Positions 1-8,698 of a DNA stretch of 59,520 nucleotides are shown here, in pieces (position 1 is the stretch's first letter; each line of letters starts with the position of its first letter). Position numbers and translations under genes: made by a program. The notes under the pieces were generated by a model that was given only the letters and a program-made list of their open reading frames with translations, searched no databases and was not told the DNA's origin. The stretch covers positions 2,151,823 through 2,211,342 of the forward strand of contig CP070646.1 in NCBI GenBank assembly GCA_020354435.1, given 5' to 3'. The DNA comes from Gammaproteobacteria bacterium (lineage in GTDB: Bacteria; Pseudomonadota; Gammaproteobacteria; GCA-001735895).

Positions 1-589
1 CGCTGCCGATGATAACAAAACACAATATCAGGCCGAGCACGATGAACGCCGAGGTAATGGCTTTTTTGTACAGTTGTAACACGGACAGTCTGACCCGTAC
101 TACGCCCAGATATTTTTGATCGGAAAAGATCGGTACGATTCCTTCCTGAAATCCATCTGAATCAAACCCGCTGCTACCGATGACCAATTGCTCCCTGGCA
201 GCCATCGCGCGTTCATAGACGTCACGATCGAGTTGGTTTTCCGGCGTAAGTTCGAGCCCTATCGGGTTTTTCGCTGGCTGCAGGTGTGCCAGGATCTTTC
301 CTTCTGCATCGAGTATCATCGCCGACTTGATTTCGGGTGTTCCAGGCCGCAAGTTTTTCAGGCTCAAGTAGAGCGCCCAGAAATCCTTACGCAGTATTGC
401 TTTTGGCGCGGTAGTGGCTACGGACCTGGAGAGAAGCAGCGCTTTTTCGCCCAACGCCTCATGAGCACGTGACCATTCGTGAACCACCATTATAGTGCCG
501 ATCAGAAAACCTACAGCCGTCACTACAGCGGTAATCGTGAGTGACAGCTTCACCGCGAGAGACCATGATTTGGGATTCAGCTTTGGCAT
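1..589 (-). CDS. Membrane sensor kinase, N-terminal part (cut by left edge)
   Basis: An open minus-strand frame starts at the ATG at 589 and runs off the left end without a stop, so only about 196 residues are visible. The start reads MPKLNPKSWSLAVKL, followed by a hydrophobic segment (roughly residues 13-33). An extracytoplasmic stretch of about 130 residues follows, and a second hydrophobic segment begins near the window edge. This is the topology of the sensing half of a two-component histidine kinase. The kinase core itself is outside the window, so that part is inferred. It lies 13 bp downstream of the PhnD-like binding-protein gene on the same strand. Binding-protein/kinase pairs of this kind (compare TtrS and the Arx/Arr regulators) sense electron acceptors. 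A chemoreceptor or diguanylate cyclase with a similar N-terminus cannot be excluded. Confidence 0.6.
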   Translation of the reverse strand, partial: MPKLNPKSWSLAVKLSLTITAVVTAVGFLIGTIMVVHEWSRAHEALGEKALLLSRSVATTAPKAILRKDFWALYLSLKNLRPGTPEIKSAMILDAEGKILAHLQPAKNPIGLELTPENQLDRDVYERAMAAREQLVIGSSGFDSDGFQEGIVPIFSDQKYLGVVRVRLSVLQLYKKAITSAFIVLGLILCFVIIGS

Positions 590-602
590 GCTCGCGCTCT
601 TC

Positions 603-1472
603 TCATTCGGTCACCGGAACTGGAAGGTCGTCCGCATCGATTTGAACCTGGTTTGCCATGACCCTGATCTCGTTGAACAGTGAGTCGGGGTAATCGCCGA
701 AGCCATCGAGCTTGAGCTGAGAGAGCAGGGCTTTGCCTGTGGCGTCTCTGTTCATGTGTTCGAGTGCATGTTTCATCGAATTTACCGTGTTGGCATCCAG
801 GCCAAGACGGGAAACGATGGGAGGGAAACCGAAACTCGGCGATTTTTTTATGATGCGTGTCTTTTCGGTCACCTCTGGCCTGAAGCTGGCGAGATACTCC
901 CAAATGTAAGAATCTACCGCACCGCCATCGGCATAATACTCGGATACGGCCTGCACGGTCTCGGCATGATTGAAGGTGAAAAAAGTCTGCCGGAAGTAGG
1001 TTGCGGGATTCTCGCCCCTTTTTGCCAACAGGGTTATGGGATAGAGATAGCCCGAATTCGAATCCGGATCTGAATAGGCGAAGATTTTGCCTTTTAAATC
1101 GCTGAAGCGCTTATAGGGGCTATCCTTTGGAACAATGATATACGAATGGTATCGCGGCTTTCCCCGGTAAATGGGTACGCTTAAAAGCTGAACCGATTCC
1201 GGCTCCCGTTTCTGGACGTAAGGAAAACCGCAAATCCACGCGAAATCGATTGCTCCAGAATCCAACAGTTTCATTACATCGCGATAGGATCTTCTCATCA
1301 CCAGCTCGACTTCCCTGCCCGTTTTCGATTCGAGGTATTCGCTCCACTGGTCCAGAAACCTGAGATTTTCGGTTACCACGACCGCGGTCAATCCAAAGCG
1401 TACTGGTGCTTCTCCTGCGAGTGCTGAGCCAGGCAGTACCCAGAGGACCAGTAACAGATAAATCGATCGCAT
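603..1472 (-). CDS. Periplasmic PhnD-like substrate-binding protein
   Basis: A 289-residue protein with a clear signal peptide (MRSIYLLLVLWVLPGSALA). The mature part has the phosphate/phosphonate-binding (PhnD, type 2 periplasmic binding) pattern: a start like VRFGLTAVVV, the segment GAIDFAWICGFPYV, then FSDLKGKIFAYSDPDSNSGY. The length is normal for the family. No ABC permease or ATPase gene is adjacent; a sensor-kinase gene follows 13 bp downstream instead. In known respiratory regulators (the ArxX and TtrS sensor regions) such proteins present an oxyanion to the kinase rather than import it. A role as ligand-sensing partner for the molybdoenzyme operon is therefore inferred from context. 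The ligand cannot be read from the sequence. Confidence 0.8.
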   Translation of the reverse strand: MRSIYLLLVLWVLPGSALAGEAPVRFGLTAVVVTENLRFLDQWSEYLESKTGREVELVMRRSYRDVMKLLDSGAIDFAWICGFPYVQKREPESVQLLSVPIYRGKPRYHSYIIVPKDSPYKRFSDLKGKIFAYSDPDSNSGYLYPITLLAKRGENPATYFRQTFFTFNHAETVQAVSEYYADGGAVDSYIWEYLASFRPEVTEKTRIIKKSPSFGFPPIVSRLGLDANTVNSMKHALEHMNRDATGKALLSQLKLDGFGDYPDSLFNEIRVMANQVQIDADDLPVPVTE

Positions 1473-1703
1473 AGCCGTTCTCGCTGAATATCAATTCAAA
1501 AACACCGTCGAATTGAGTCGAGGCATGAAAACCATGGTCCAGTAGTCGAATCCGAACTCCGTCAGAACGGGCAAGGCCACCACGAACCAGCCCCGCTAAC
1601 CTTATTTTCCACCTCAATCGCTTCAATTGGTTTCTATTATTATCCCCCTGCATAAGGAATGTGAAGTGCTGTTTTGATTAATCGTGCTTGCGCGGGTTCA
1701 AGT

Positions 1704-1719
1704 GTTACCGATTGGTAAC
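1704..1719. promoter_or_regulatory. Palindromic upstream activator site 1 (GTTACC-N4-GGTAAC)
   Basis: A perfect 6+6 bp inverted repeat with a 4-bp spacer (GATT). The same arms occur at 1795-1810 and twice before moaA. It is centred about 190 bp upstream of the start expected from the sigma-54 promoter at 1874-1889, a typical distance for an enhancer-binding activator. The binding protein is not visible in the window. Confidence 0.75.
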
Positions 1720-1794
1720 CCTGAAAAATCGATTACGACGTTATCTTTCTGAATTTAGGGAAATTATCGAATCCGTTACGTCTTTTGTTCGAAC

Positions 1795-1810
1795 GTTACC
1801 GCACGGTAAC
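1795..1810. promoter_or_regulatory. Palindromic upstream activator site 2 (GTTACC-N4-GGTAAC)
   Basis: A second perfect copy of the palindrome (spacer GCAC), 91 bp from the first centre to centre and about 100 bp before the expected transcription start of the cytochrome operon. Confidence 0.75.
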
Positions 1811-1873
1811 AAATTTGGCGTTTCTTGTCGGGGAGCTGTTCCTTTGCTCAAAAAAATCAAGCAGATACATCCA

Positions 1874-1889
1874 TGGCATGGCAATTGCT
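1874..1889 (+). promoter_or_regulatory. Sigma-54 type promoter of the cytochrome/molybdoenzyme operon
   Basis: TGGCATG-GCAA-TTGCT has the invariant GG and GC of -24/-12 promoters exactly 10 bp apart and differs little from the consensus TGGCACG-N4-TTGCW. It lies about 105 bp before the cytochrome start codon and downstream of two palindromic sites, the usual order for RpoN-dependent control. The remainder of the 522-bp gap between 1472 and 1995 shows no convincing gene. Confidence 0.7.
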
Positions 1890-1994
1890 TCTGTCAGTTA
1901 GGTGTTTTGTGCAAAGCAGCTGGTTTAGGTCGTGACAAGTTCGTGCGAACCACTGGAAGGATCGCCGGTAAAAAATTAAAGAGGAGGAAACTTA

Positions 1995-3542
1995 ATGGCG
2001 AGTGCCGACTCCGGCAAACGGCAACATCGCAAATTTCCAGGAATTAAACTGGGTGGATTTACGCTGCTAGCGATACTGCTCGTCACCATGGCAACGGCGT
2101 ATGGCGGTTTCGAATACTACACTTCCCGGTCCTCTTTTTGCGGCGGCTCGTGTCATACCATGACCGAGCAATACGAGGCCTGGCAGGTGGATTTCCATCA
2201 TGTCGGTAACAACGAACATGACTTTCAGGCCGAGTGCATAGACTGCCATTTCCTGCCCGGCGATCACGGTTCGATGAAGGCCAAATACGAAGGTCTCCGG
2301 CATCTGGCTGCCTATCTTTACGATCCCGATGCACCGCTGCCGATCCGGCCCGCTATTCCGGACGGTGCCTGCCTGCAGTCCGGCTGTCATGACAATCAGA
2401 AATTCGTGGATAAGGAGCTACGGTTTGCGGATAAGGTGAGCTTTAAACACGGTGTTCATCTCGGCGACAAGGCGTTAGAGGGCCAGCAGCTTTCCTGCGA
2501 CACCTGCCATTTCAAGGTAACCAAGGACAAGCATTTCGAGGTGCCCGTCGACATTTGCTACCTGTGCCACCTGAAGCTTGAGAAGCCAGTTCTTGAAAAG
2601 GCGGAGATGGCTGCGGTAGGCATCGAAGGCATCATGGAAATCAGCTTCGCCGATCGTCCTACTATCGATTTCAACCAGGGTATCTCGCGCTGTGATATTT
2701 GCCATGAAATTCCGACCAAATCGCTACAGAGCCAGTTGACGACCGAGGAAGGCAGCACCGGCGACCTGACCAAGCAGCCGATTACCCATCAGTCGATTCA
2801 GGAAGCCGGCGTTCCCTGCGAAAGCTGCCATTTCGAAGTGGTCAGTGGTTCGGGCGAAATCGTCACCGGCAACGTCGTGTCCAACGGCTGCCTGCGATGC
2901 CACAATCGCAGCCAGACGCTGCTCGCCACCGCCGGCGATCGCGACCTCATGCACGACAGCCATGTGTCCAACCAGAAGGCCGACTGCTTCGATTGCCACG
3001 CAACCATCGAGCATCGCAACCGCACCGATCACCTCGATTTCGTTCGTAATGACTGCCGGCTCTGCCACGCCGACCAGCACCGCTTCCAGAAACTGCTGTT
3101 GTCGGGCACGCCGATCAACGACAGCCTGTCTACCACACCGCACCTGATGTTCGACGTCAATACCAACTGCATGGGTTGCCATCTGAAGAGGACCGTCGAA
3201 TCAGGTCATGCCACCCGGACGGCTTCCGGTGAAACCTGCATCGCCTGCCACACGGAAAAACACGGCGAGATGCTCGTCGAATGGGGAGAGACGCTGGAGG
3301 AAGAAGTAGCGAGCGCGACCGAACTGGAGACCGAAGCCTTCGCCCTGTTCGAGGAAAACAGGCCCAGGCTCGACGCGGTTTTGCTCGCCGAAGTCGAACG
3401 AGGGCTCAAAAGCGGGCGAGACCTGTTGAACATCGTGCGCTTCGGCAACGGTGTCCATAACAAGAAATACGCCATTATGATTCTCGACGAAGCTTTCGCG
3501 TATTTCGACGACAGTATTGAGGCTATTGAAAATGCTCAATAG
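1995..3542 (+). CDS. Membrane-anchored multihaem cytochrome c (about 12 haem sites)
   Basis: A 515-residue protein. It starts at an ATG with a strong ribosome site (GAGGAGG, 6-7 bp before the ATG). Residues 18-38 form one transmembrane anchor, and the rest should be periplasmic. Ten classical CxxCH haem motifs are visible (for example CIDCH, CDTCH, CYLCH, CMGCH, CIACH). Two are non-standard: CGGSCH (CX3CH) at residues 49-54 and CLQSGCH (CX4CH) at 126-132. The N-terminal anchor followed by an early C-H-T-M haem recalls NapC/NrfH quinol dehydrogenases, but the protein is much longer. The last 90 residues lack haem motifs and look helical. It leads the operon with the Fe-S and molybdenum subunits and probably exchanges electrons between the quinone pool and the molybdoenzyme. 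No NrfD/PsrC membrane subunit is encoded nearby, so this cytochrome may replace it. Confidence 0.88.
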   Translation: MASADSGKRQHRKFPGIKLGGFTLLAILLVTMATAYGGFEYYTSRSSFCGGSCHTMTEQYEAWQVDFHHVGNNEHDFQAECIDCHFLPGDHGSMKAKYEGLRHLAAYLYDPDAPLPIRPAIPDGACLQSGCHDNQKFVDKELRFADKVSFKHGVHLGDKALEGQQLSCDTCHFKVTKDKHFEVPVDICYLCHLKLEKPVLEKAEMAAVGIEGIMEISFADRPTIDFNQGISRCDICHEIPTKSLQSQLTTEEGSTGDLTKQPITHQSIQEAGVPCESCHFEVVSGSGEIVTGNVVSNGCLRCHNRSQTLLATAGDRDLMHDSHVSNQKADCFDCHATIEHRNRTDHLDFVRNDCRLCHADQHRFQKLLLSGTPINDSLSTTPHLMFDVNTNCMGCHLKRTVESGHATRTASGETCIACHTEKHGEMLVEWGETLEEEVASATELETEAFALFEENRPRLDAVLLAEVERGLKSGRDLLNIVRFGNGVHNKKYAIMILDEAFAYFDDSIEAIENAQ

Positions 3543-3662
3543 TCAGGCAAAAAACAATTACATAAAAAGAGCGCAGGGACCGCCCACGCGGCATCCACCC
3601 TAGACGGAAAATCATCCGATGCCGATTAAAACCGAACCACGAACGATGAGGATACGAATACC

Positions 3663-4511
3663 ATGACAGACTCAAAACAAGGCAAGATAAGCCGGCGCCA
3701 GTTCCTCGGAACCACGGGAGTGGCCGTGGCCGGAACCGTTACCCTGGCGGTGCCGACAGTTACCCGCGCGGCGGAAAAGAAAGCGCCGCGGTGGGGTATG
3801 GTAATGGACCTGCGCAAGTGTATTGGCTGCCGGGCGTGCACTGTCGCCTGCAAGGCGGAAAACAACGTGTCGCTCGGCAGATTCCGCGCGGTCATCCAGG
3901 AAGCTACCTTTGGCACCTTCCCCAATACGCAAAAGGCGTTTTTACCCATTATGTGCAATCACTGCGAGGGCAATGAAAAGGACGGCGTGCCGCCCTGTGT
4001 CAAGGATTGCCCGGAATATCCCGGCAAGCGCATGACCTACGTCACGCCGGAGGGCAAGAAGATTCGTTACCGCGGCGGCGCGACCTACAAGCGACCGGAC
4101 GGCGTAATTCTGATCGACAAGGAACTGTGCATCGGTTGCGGCAAGTGCATCGACGCCTGCCCCTACGGCGTACGCTCCTTCGACCCCTTCGTCAAGGCCG
4201 GTGGGGACCCGGAAAAGCAGGCCGCCGACAAGTGCGACCTGTGCGTGCACCGGCTCGACAATGGCCTCGAGCCCGCCTGTGTCAACACCTGTCAGGGCCG
4301 CGCCCGCATTTTCGGCGATCTCAACGATCCCGACAGCGAAGTGTCGCGGCTCGTCAGGGAACACAACCTCGACAAAGACGCGCACGTACTGCTGGCCGAG
4401 AAGGGCACCAAGCCGAACGTCTACTACATCGACCCGGACGGATTGCTGGAAAAGCTCTATACCGCCCGCAAGAAAGGCAAGCTGGACCACTTCGTGGACC
4501 AGGTTGTGTAA
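3663..4511 (+). CDS. TtrB/PsrB-like four-cluster Fe-S electron-transfer subunit, Tat-exported
   Basis: A 282-residue protein with a Tat signal (SRRQFLGTTGVAVAG). Four cysteine groups follow, each fit for a [4Fe-4S] cluster: CIGCRACTVAC, CNHC...CVKDC, CIGCGKCIDAC and CDLCVHRLDN...CVNTC. Overall pattern and length match the B subunits of tetrathionate, polysulfide and arsenate/arsenite respiratory enzymes. The segment GLEPACVNTCQGRARIFGDL is especially TtrB-like. It should sit in the periplasm and carry electrons between the Mo subunit and the multihaem cytochrome. It is the second gene of the operon; the next starts 26 bp downstream. Confidence 0.9.
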   Translation: MTDSKQGKISRRQFLGTTGVAVAGTVTLAVPTVTRAAEKKAPRWGMVMDLRKCIGCRACTVACKAENNVSLGRFRAVIQEATFGTFPNTQKAFLPIMCNHCEGNEKDGVPPCVKDCPEYPGKRMTYVTPEGKKIRYRGGATYKRPDGVILIDKELCIGCGKCIDACPYGVRSFDPFVKAGGDPEKQAADKCDLCVHRLDNGLEPACVNTCQGRARIFGDLNDPDSEVSRLVREHNLDKDAHVLLAEKGTKPNVYYIDPDGLLEKLYTARKKGKLDHFVDQVV

Positions 4512-4537
4512 CCCGGACAGACTAGAGAGGAATGACA

Positions 4538-7063
4538 ATGAACAAGATGAATCGTCGCAAATTCATGCAGTTCGCAGCCGCCAGCGGCGCCGCTTTCACG
4601 GCGGGCGCTGGCGTCAGCGGCAATGCGCTCGCCGGGTCGATCAAGCTCGAGGAAGGCGGTCGCGATTTTTCACCAAAAACAGGCAAGGAGCGCAAGGCGA
4701 TACCGACTGCCTGTTGGCAGTGCGTGACCCGCGACGCCGCCATCGGCTATGTCGAGGACGGCCGCGTGGTAAAACTGGAGGGCAATCCCAACTCGATCCG
4801 CACGCTCGGCAAGCTGTGCGCGCGGGGCCAGGCCGGCGTCAACCAGGTTTATTTCCCGGACCGTATCCTTTACCCGATGCAGCGCGTCGGCAAGCGCGGC
4901 GAGCACAAGTGGAAGCGCATTTCCTGGGATGAGGCGCTGGACACCATCGCTTCAAAGCTCAAGCCGTTGCGCGACGCGGGCACGCCGGAGCTGTTCATGT
5001 ACCAGTACGGCCGCCACAAGGCCAGCCAGGCTGCGACCATGTACGACTTTATGGCGGCCTACGGTACCAAGACCATCGGCAACCACACCTCGGTATGCGA
5101 AGCCGCCAAGTGGGTCGGCCAGGAAAGCCTGTGGGGTGGCATGTACGATAACTGGGACTACGACAATACCGACTTCGTCGTCAATTTCGGCAGTAACCAG
5201 TTCGAAACCCATACCAACCACATCCCCACCGCGCAGCGCCTGATCCGGGCGATGGTGGATCGCGGCGTGCCGCTGTACACCTTCGACGTGCGCCTTTCCA
5301 ACACCGCCGCCAAATCCACGCGCTGGCTGCCGATCAAACCCGGTACCGACGGCCTGGTCGCGCTCGCCATGGTCAACGTGATCATGAACGAGAACCTGTA
5401 CAAGCGCGACCATTTCAAGTTCATGCGCGTGACCGAGGATTACCACGCCAGCGTGGACGATAAAATCGCCGCGGTGAAGGCCCAGGTGGCTGAGTTCACT
5501 CCCGAGCTTGCCGAAAAGGAAAGCACCGTGCCGGCCGACGCTATCCGCGAAATCGCACGCGGATTCGCCAAGGCCAATTCGGCCTGCCTGGTCAGTTATC
5601 GCGGCGCGGTCATGCATTACCACGGCGCCGATAGCGAACGCGCGATGATGCTGCTGGCCGCGGTGACCAATAACCTGGATCGCCCGGGCGGCCGGGTCAT
5701 GGGCGTTGGCGCGGGCTGGAAACATCCGAAATCGAAGCCCGCAAAAGTCCACAAGGCCCTGCACATCAACGACGGCTTCCCCGGCGAGGCGGCCTACCCC
5801 ACGCACCATGTCAGCCACCGCGTGTTCGACATGATCAAGGACGGCAACGAGGGCCGGCCGCAGGTGTACTGGTGGAGCTGCTACAACCCGGCCTACATCA
5901 ACGGCAACAACAGCGAGGTAACCGAGATCTTCAAGGACGAAAAACTGATGCCCTTCCTGATCACGTCGAACATCGTCTACGACGAAACCTCGTCGCTGGC
6001 GGATATCATCCTGCCGGACGTGACTTACCTCGAGCGCTGGGACTGGGAAGACATGGTATCGGGGAATCAGATCGCCGAGTACTACATCCGTCAGCCGCTG
6101 GTCAAGCCGCTCGGCGAAGCGCGTTGCCAGGGCGACGTTTGGCCGGAACTCGCCAAACGCCTCGGCTTCGAGCTGGCCTGGAGCGACAAGGAAGATTTCG
6201 TGCGCCAGTCCTGCGAAATGACGCCCGGCGTCAGGGAAGCCGGCGGCTTCGAGTATATGAAAAAGCATGGCGTCTGGCACGATCCCAACGACAAGGGTAA
6301 CTACGGCTTTTACGAGGCCAGCGTCGATGTCGGCGGGGACGGGGTGATTCTCGACGAAAAGACCGGCGTTTACTGGAACTGGAAAAAATCCGGCGCCAGC
6401 AGCGCGGCGGACGCGAAGGCGAAGGGTTATCTCGGTACCGAAGGCGCCAAGAGCGGTTACGTCGCGCAGAATATCGACGGCAAGGCTTATCTCGCCTACC
6501 CGCCGAACACGAAGTTCACCAAGTCGGGTTTGCTCGACTTTTACTCGGATAACTTCATCGCCAAGGGTCTGCCGGCGTTCCCGACCTATACCCCGGTACC
6601 GGAGCATCAGAAGATGGGTTCGGACGACATGATCATGACCACCTACAAGACCGCGGTGCACACGCATTCGCGGACCGCGCATTGCAAGTGGCTGGTGGAA
6701 ATGAAACATGACAACCCGGCCTGGATCAACACCGTGACCGCCGAGGCGCGGGGTATCAAGAACGGCGACAAGATCAAGGTGAAGAGCGACGTCGGTGAAT
6801 TCGCCACTACCGCCTACGTTACCGAGGGGATCATACCCGGCGTGATCGCGGTGTCGCATTCGCTCGGCCGCAAGTATTCCGGCGTCTATGCCTCGGGCAA
6901 GTCGAGCCCGATCGATGGCGGCGCGTCGCCCGATCCGGATGCAAAAAATATCTGGTGGAAGACCCATGGCACCCATCCCAACGTCGCTATACCCAACTGG
7001 TCCGATCCGATCAGCGGTACCCAGCGCTGGATGGATACCGTGGTGAGGGTATCGAAAGCATGA
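4538..7063 (+). CDS. Mo-bisMGD oxidoreductase catalytic subunit (DMSO reductase superfamily), Tat-exported
   Basis: An 841-residue protein. The ATG at 4538 is preferred over the one at 4532 because the AGAGAGG ribosome site is then about 7 bp away. A Tat signal (NRRKFMQFAAASGAAF) opens the protein. The Fe-S motif is C59-x2-C62-x3-D66-x27-C94, with Asp at the position normally taken by the third Cys. The molybdenum ligand is probably Cys187 in NHTSVCEAAK, as in polysulfide/thiosulfate reductases. The molybdopterin-binding domains are complete through the C-terminal dinucleotide-binding domain. Length and layout fit the PsrA/PhsA/ArrA/ArxA group. The substrate is unknown; sulfur or arsenic oxyanions are the best guesses given the TtrB-like partner and PhnD-type sensor. 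It overlaps the chaperone gene by 4 bp. Confidence 0.9.
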   Translation: MNKMNRRKFMQFAAASGAAFTAGAGVSGNALAGSIKLEEGGRDFSPKTGKERKAIPTACWQCVTRDAAIGYVEDGRVVKLEGNPNSIRTLGKLCARGQAGVNQVYFPDRILYPMQRVGKRGEHKWKRISWDEALDTIASKLKPLRDAGTPELFMYQYGRHKASQAATMYDFMAAYGTKTIGNHTSVCEAAKWVGQESLWGGMYDNWDYDNTDFVVNFGSNQFETHTNHIPTAQRLIRAMVDRGVPLYTFDVRLSNTAAKSTRWLPIKPGTDGLVALAMVNVIMNENLYKRDHFKFMRVTEDYHASVDDKIAAVKAQVAEFTPELAEKESTVPADAIREIARGFAKANSACLVSYRGAVMHYHGADSERAMMLLAAVTNNLDRPGGRVMGVGAGWKHPKSKPAKVHKALHINDGFPGEAAYPTHHVSHRVFDMIKDGNEGRPQVYWWSCYNPAYINGNNSEVTEIFKDEKLMPFLITSNIVYDETSSLADIILPDVTYLERWDWEDMVSGNQIAEYYIRQPLVKPLGEARCQGDVWPELAKRLGFELAWSDKEDFVRQSCEMTPGVREAGGFEYMKKHGVWHDPNDKGNYGFYEASVDVGGDGVILDEKTGVYWNWKKSGASSAADAKAKGYLGTEGAKSGYVAQNIDGKAYLAYPPNTKFTKSGLLDFYSDNFIAKGLPAFPTYTPVPEHQKMGSDDMIMTTYKTAVHTHSRTAHCKWLVEMKHDNPAWINTVTAEARGIKNGDKIKVKSDVGEFATTAYVTEGIIPGVIAVSHSLGRKYSGVYASGKSSPIDGGASPDPDAKNIWWKTHGTHPNVAIPNWSDPISGTQRWMDTVVRVSKA

Positions 7064-7725
7064 GTGCCGTGGCAATGAAGGATGAGCAGGCAGGCAAGGT
7101 CGAAATGGCCACTGCCAGAAGCCAGGCTTATGGACTGCTTGCCTCGGTATTCCGTGCCGAGCCCAGCAGGGAATTTATCGACGAACTCAGGGGTCCCCGC
7201 TTCGCGGGGGCCCTCGCCTCGCTCGATGTTGATTTAGGCAGGGATTTCGAGATAGCTTCGGCAGAAGCCTTACGTGAAGACCTCGGCATCGAATTCACCC
7301 GGCTCTTCATGGGGCCGGGTGAGCATATTTCGCCCCATGAATCGATTTTCGTCGAGGTCGATGGTGAAGCCGGCGGCCTGTACGGCGCGATAACCGTTAA
7401 GGTTAAAAAATTCATCGAGACCACGGGTCTGGTATACGACGATGCCTTTACCGGATTGCCCGATCACGTCAGTGTCGAACTCGAGTTCATGGGCAGGCTT
7501 AGCGAATTCGAAGCCGAAAAATGGGCCGACGGCGATGACGAGGGCGCCAGGTATTGCCTTTCGGTACAAAAGATGTTCGCCGAAGAGCACCTGCTCAGGT
7601 GGATTCCGCAATTCTGTGAGCAGGTAATCGCCCGGGCCGATCTCCCCTTTTACCGGGAGATGGCGCGCATTACCAACGAATTTGTGGACTTCGACTACGA
7701 AAGCATCGAAAAGTCGCTGGCCTAA
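7060..7725 (+). CDS. TorD/DmsD-family molybdoenzyme chaperone
   Basis: A 221-residue protein starting at an ATG that overlaps the stop of the catalytic-subunit gene (ATGA), which implies translational coupling. It has the all-helical TorD pattern, including FTRLFMGPGEHISPHESIF near the middle, the conserved loop segment of these proteins. TorD proteins bind the Tat signal of the Mo subunit and hold it until cofactor is inserted. Its place as last gene of the operon fits a dedicated chaperone for the 841-residue enzyme. Confidence 0.9.
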   Translation: MSAVAMKDEQAGKVEMATARSQAYGLLASVFRAEPSREFIDELRGPRFAGALASLDVDLGRDFEIASAEALREDLGIEFTRLFMGPGEHISPHESIFVEVDGEAGGLYGAITVKVKKFIETTGLVYDDAFTGLPDHVSVELEFMGRLSEFEAEKWADGDDEGARYCLSVQKMFAEEHLLRWIPQFCEQVIARADLPFYREMARITNEFVDFDYESIEKSLA

Positions 7726-7744
7726 AAATGGTTACCGTTCGAGC

Positions 7745-8473
7745 TCAGCGCTCATAGCCCTGGATTAATGCAGCCTCCTGCTCGGGCTGCAGTCCCATGG
7801 CAACCGCCTCGGTAATCGTGTACGAAAGCGGCGTTCCGAATTCGAGCCGGTACGCTGCCCACATGCCCGCCAACACCTCCGCGGCTGGCGCGATTACAAT
7901 TGTCGGCAGGTTCGCCGAATCCAGTACCAGGTCGCGGAACTCCACAACCTGTATCCGTCCCGGCATCAGGGACGCAACAGGAACGTGATAGTACCGCATT
8001 GGCCGCGGCAGTCCTCCGGGGAATGCTTGCGAACCCTGGCCGACCAAAGGAGCCAGATCGATTATGGTTCTGAATCCATAGGTGACAAAATCCTCGATGC
8101 TGCTGATCGGCCGGCCATAGGTGGCCTGCAGGTAGGGTTGCGCCTGACCGGGTTCGGTAACCGCGATGCCATAGCGATTCCCGGGTAGAGTGATCGATTC
8201 ACGATCGAGAACGAGCGGTATTTGCCGGCCACCTGATGCGATCCCGGGCAACAATTGGTCGCGGTTCATTTCACCGTCTCCCCACCAGCCGCAGGCGCCG
8301 GCTCCGAGCGGTATCAACAGGGCCAGAGCGAGAACCGTCTTTCGCGGAATTTTTCGACTGGAATCCGGGCGATTGTAAACCGGGGTAGTACCGAGCCCCA
8401 AGCATTTGTCGCCGAAGAAAACAGAGTCTCTTTTTGTGCGCCTTGCTAATACCGAAATCATGCCGCGATCCAC
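7745..8473 (-). CDS. Lipoprotein-like protein with a degenerate phosphatase-type fold
   Basis: A minus-strand frame of 242 residues. The true start is unclear, because the membrane segment (KTVLALALLIPLGAGAC) begins about 45 residues in and resembles a lipoprotein signal ending at Cys. The rest has the rhythm of dual-specificity phosphatase-like domains: YGFRTIIDLAP, then YYHVPV, then PTIVIAPAAEVLAGMWAAYRL. At the place of the catalytic HCxxGxxR loop it has IAPAAEVLAG. With no Cys or Arg there, it should lack phosphatase activity. It faces moaA across a 411-bp intergenic region and converges on the TorD gene. Function unknown. Confidence 0.6.
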   Translation of the reverse strand: MDRGMISVLARRTKRDSVFFGDKCLGLGTTPVYNRPDSSRKIPRKTVLALALLIPLGAGACGWWGDGEMNRDQLLPGIASGGRQIPLVLDRESITLPGNRYGIAVTEPGQAQPYLQATYGRPISSIEDFVTYGFRTIIDLAPLVGQGSQAFPGGLPRPMRYYHVPVASLMPGRIQVVEFRDLVLDSANLPTIVIAPAAEVLAGMWAAYRLEFGTPLSYTITEAVAMGLQPEQEAALIQGYER

Positions 8474-8667
8474 CGTCGTTGCAAACCGCCTTGTCGCGAA
8501 AAAGGTGTGACTATAACATGGACCGACGATGATCAGGGATCACGCTCATGATTCAGCCTATTTCGTAATGCGCTCGAGACGCAAACAGGTTCCGACCGGG
8601 AACCCGCGATAACCGGACTTTCATGCTTAACCCCTTCCGAATATCAATCGTCACAGGAGGTCGGACT

Positions 8668-8683
8668 GTTACCAATCGGTAAC
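8668..8683. promoter_or_regulatory. Palindromic upstream activator site 3 (GTTACC-N4-GGTAAC)
   Basis: Identical arms to the sites before the cytochrome operon, spacer AATC. It is centred about 160 bp before the expected sigma-54 start for moaA, in the 8474-8884 intergenic region. Confidence 0.75.
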
Positions 8684-8698
8684 CCTGATCAGACCGAT

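Noticed and set aside
1688..2047. Open frame of 119 codons in front of the cytochrome gene
   Set aside because: It covers the palindromes and sigma-54 promoter, has no family resemblance and overlaps the start of the cytochrome.
4952..7075. Very long minus-strand open frame (707 codons) opposite the Mo subunit
   Set aside because: It is the antisense of a GC-rich gene with strong domain matches; its own translation is low-complexity and resembles nothing.
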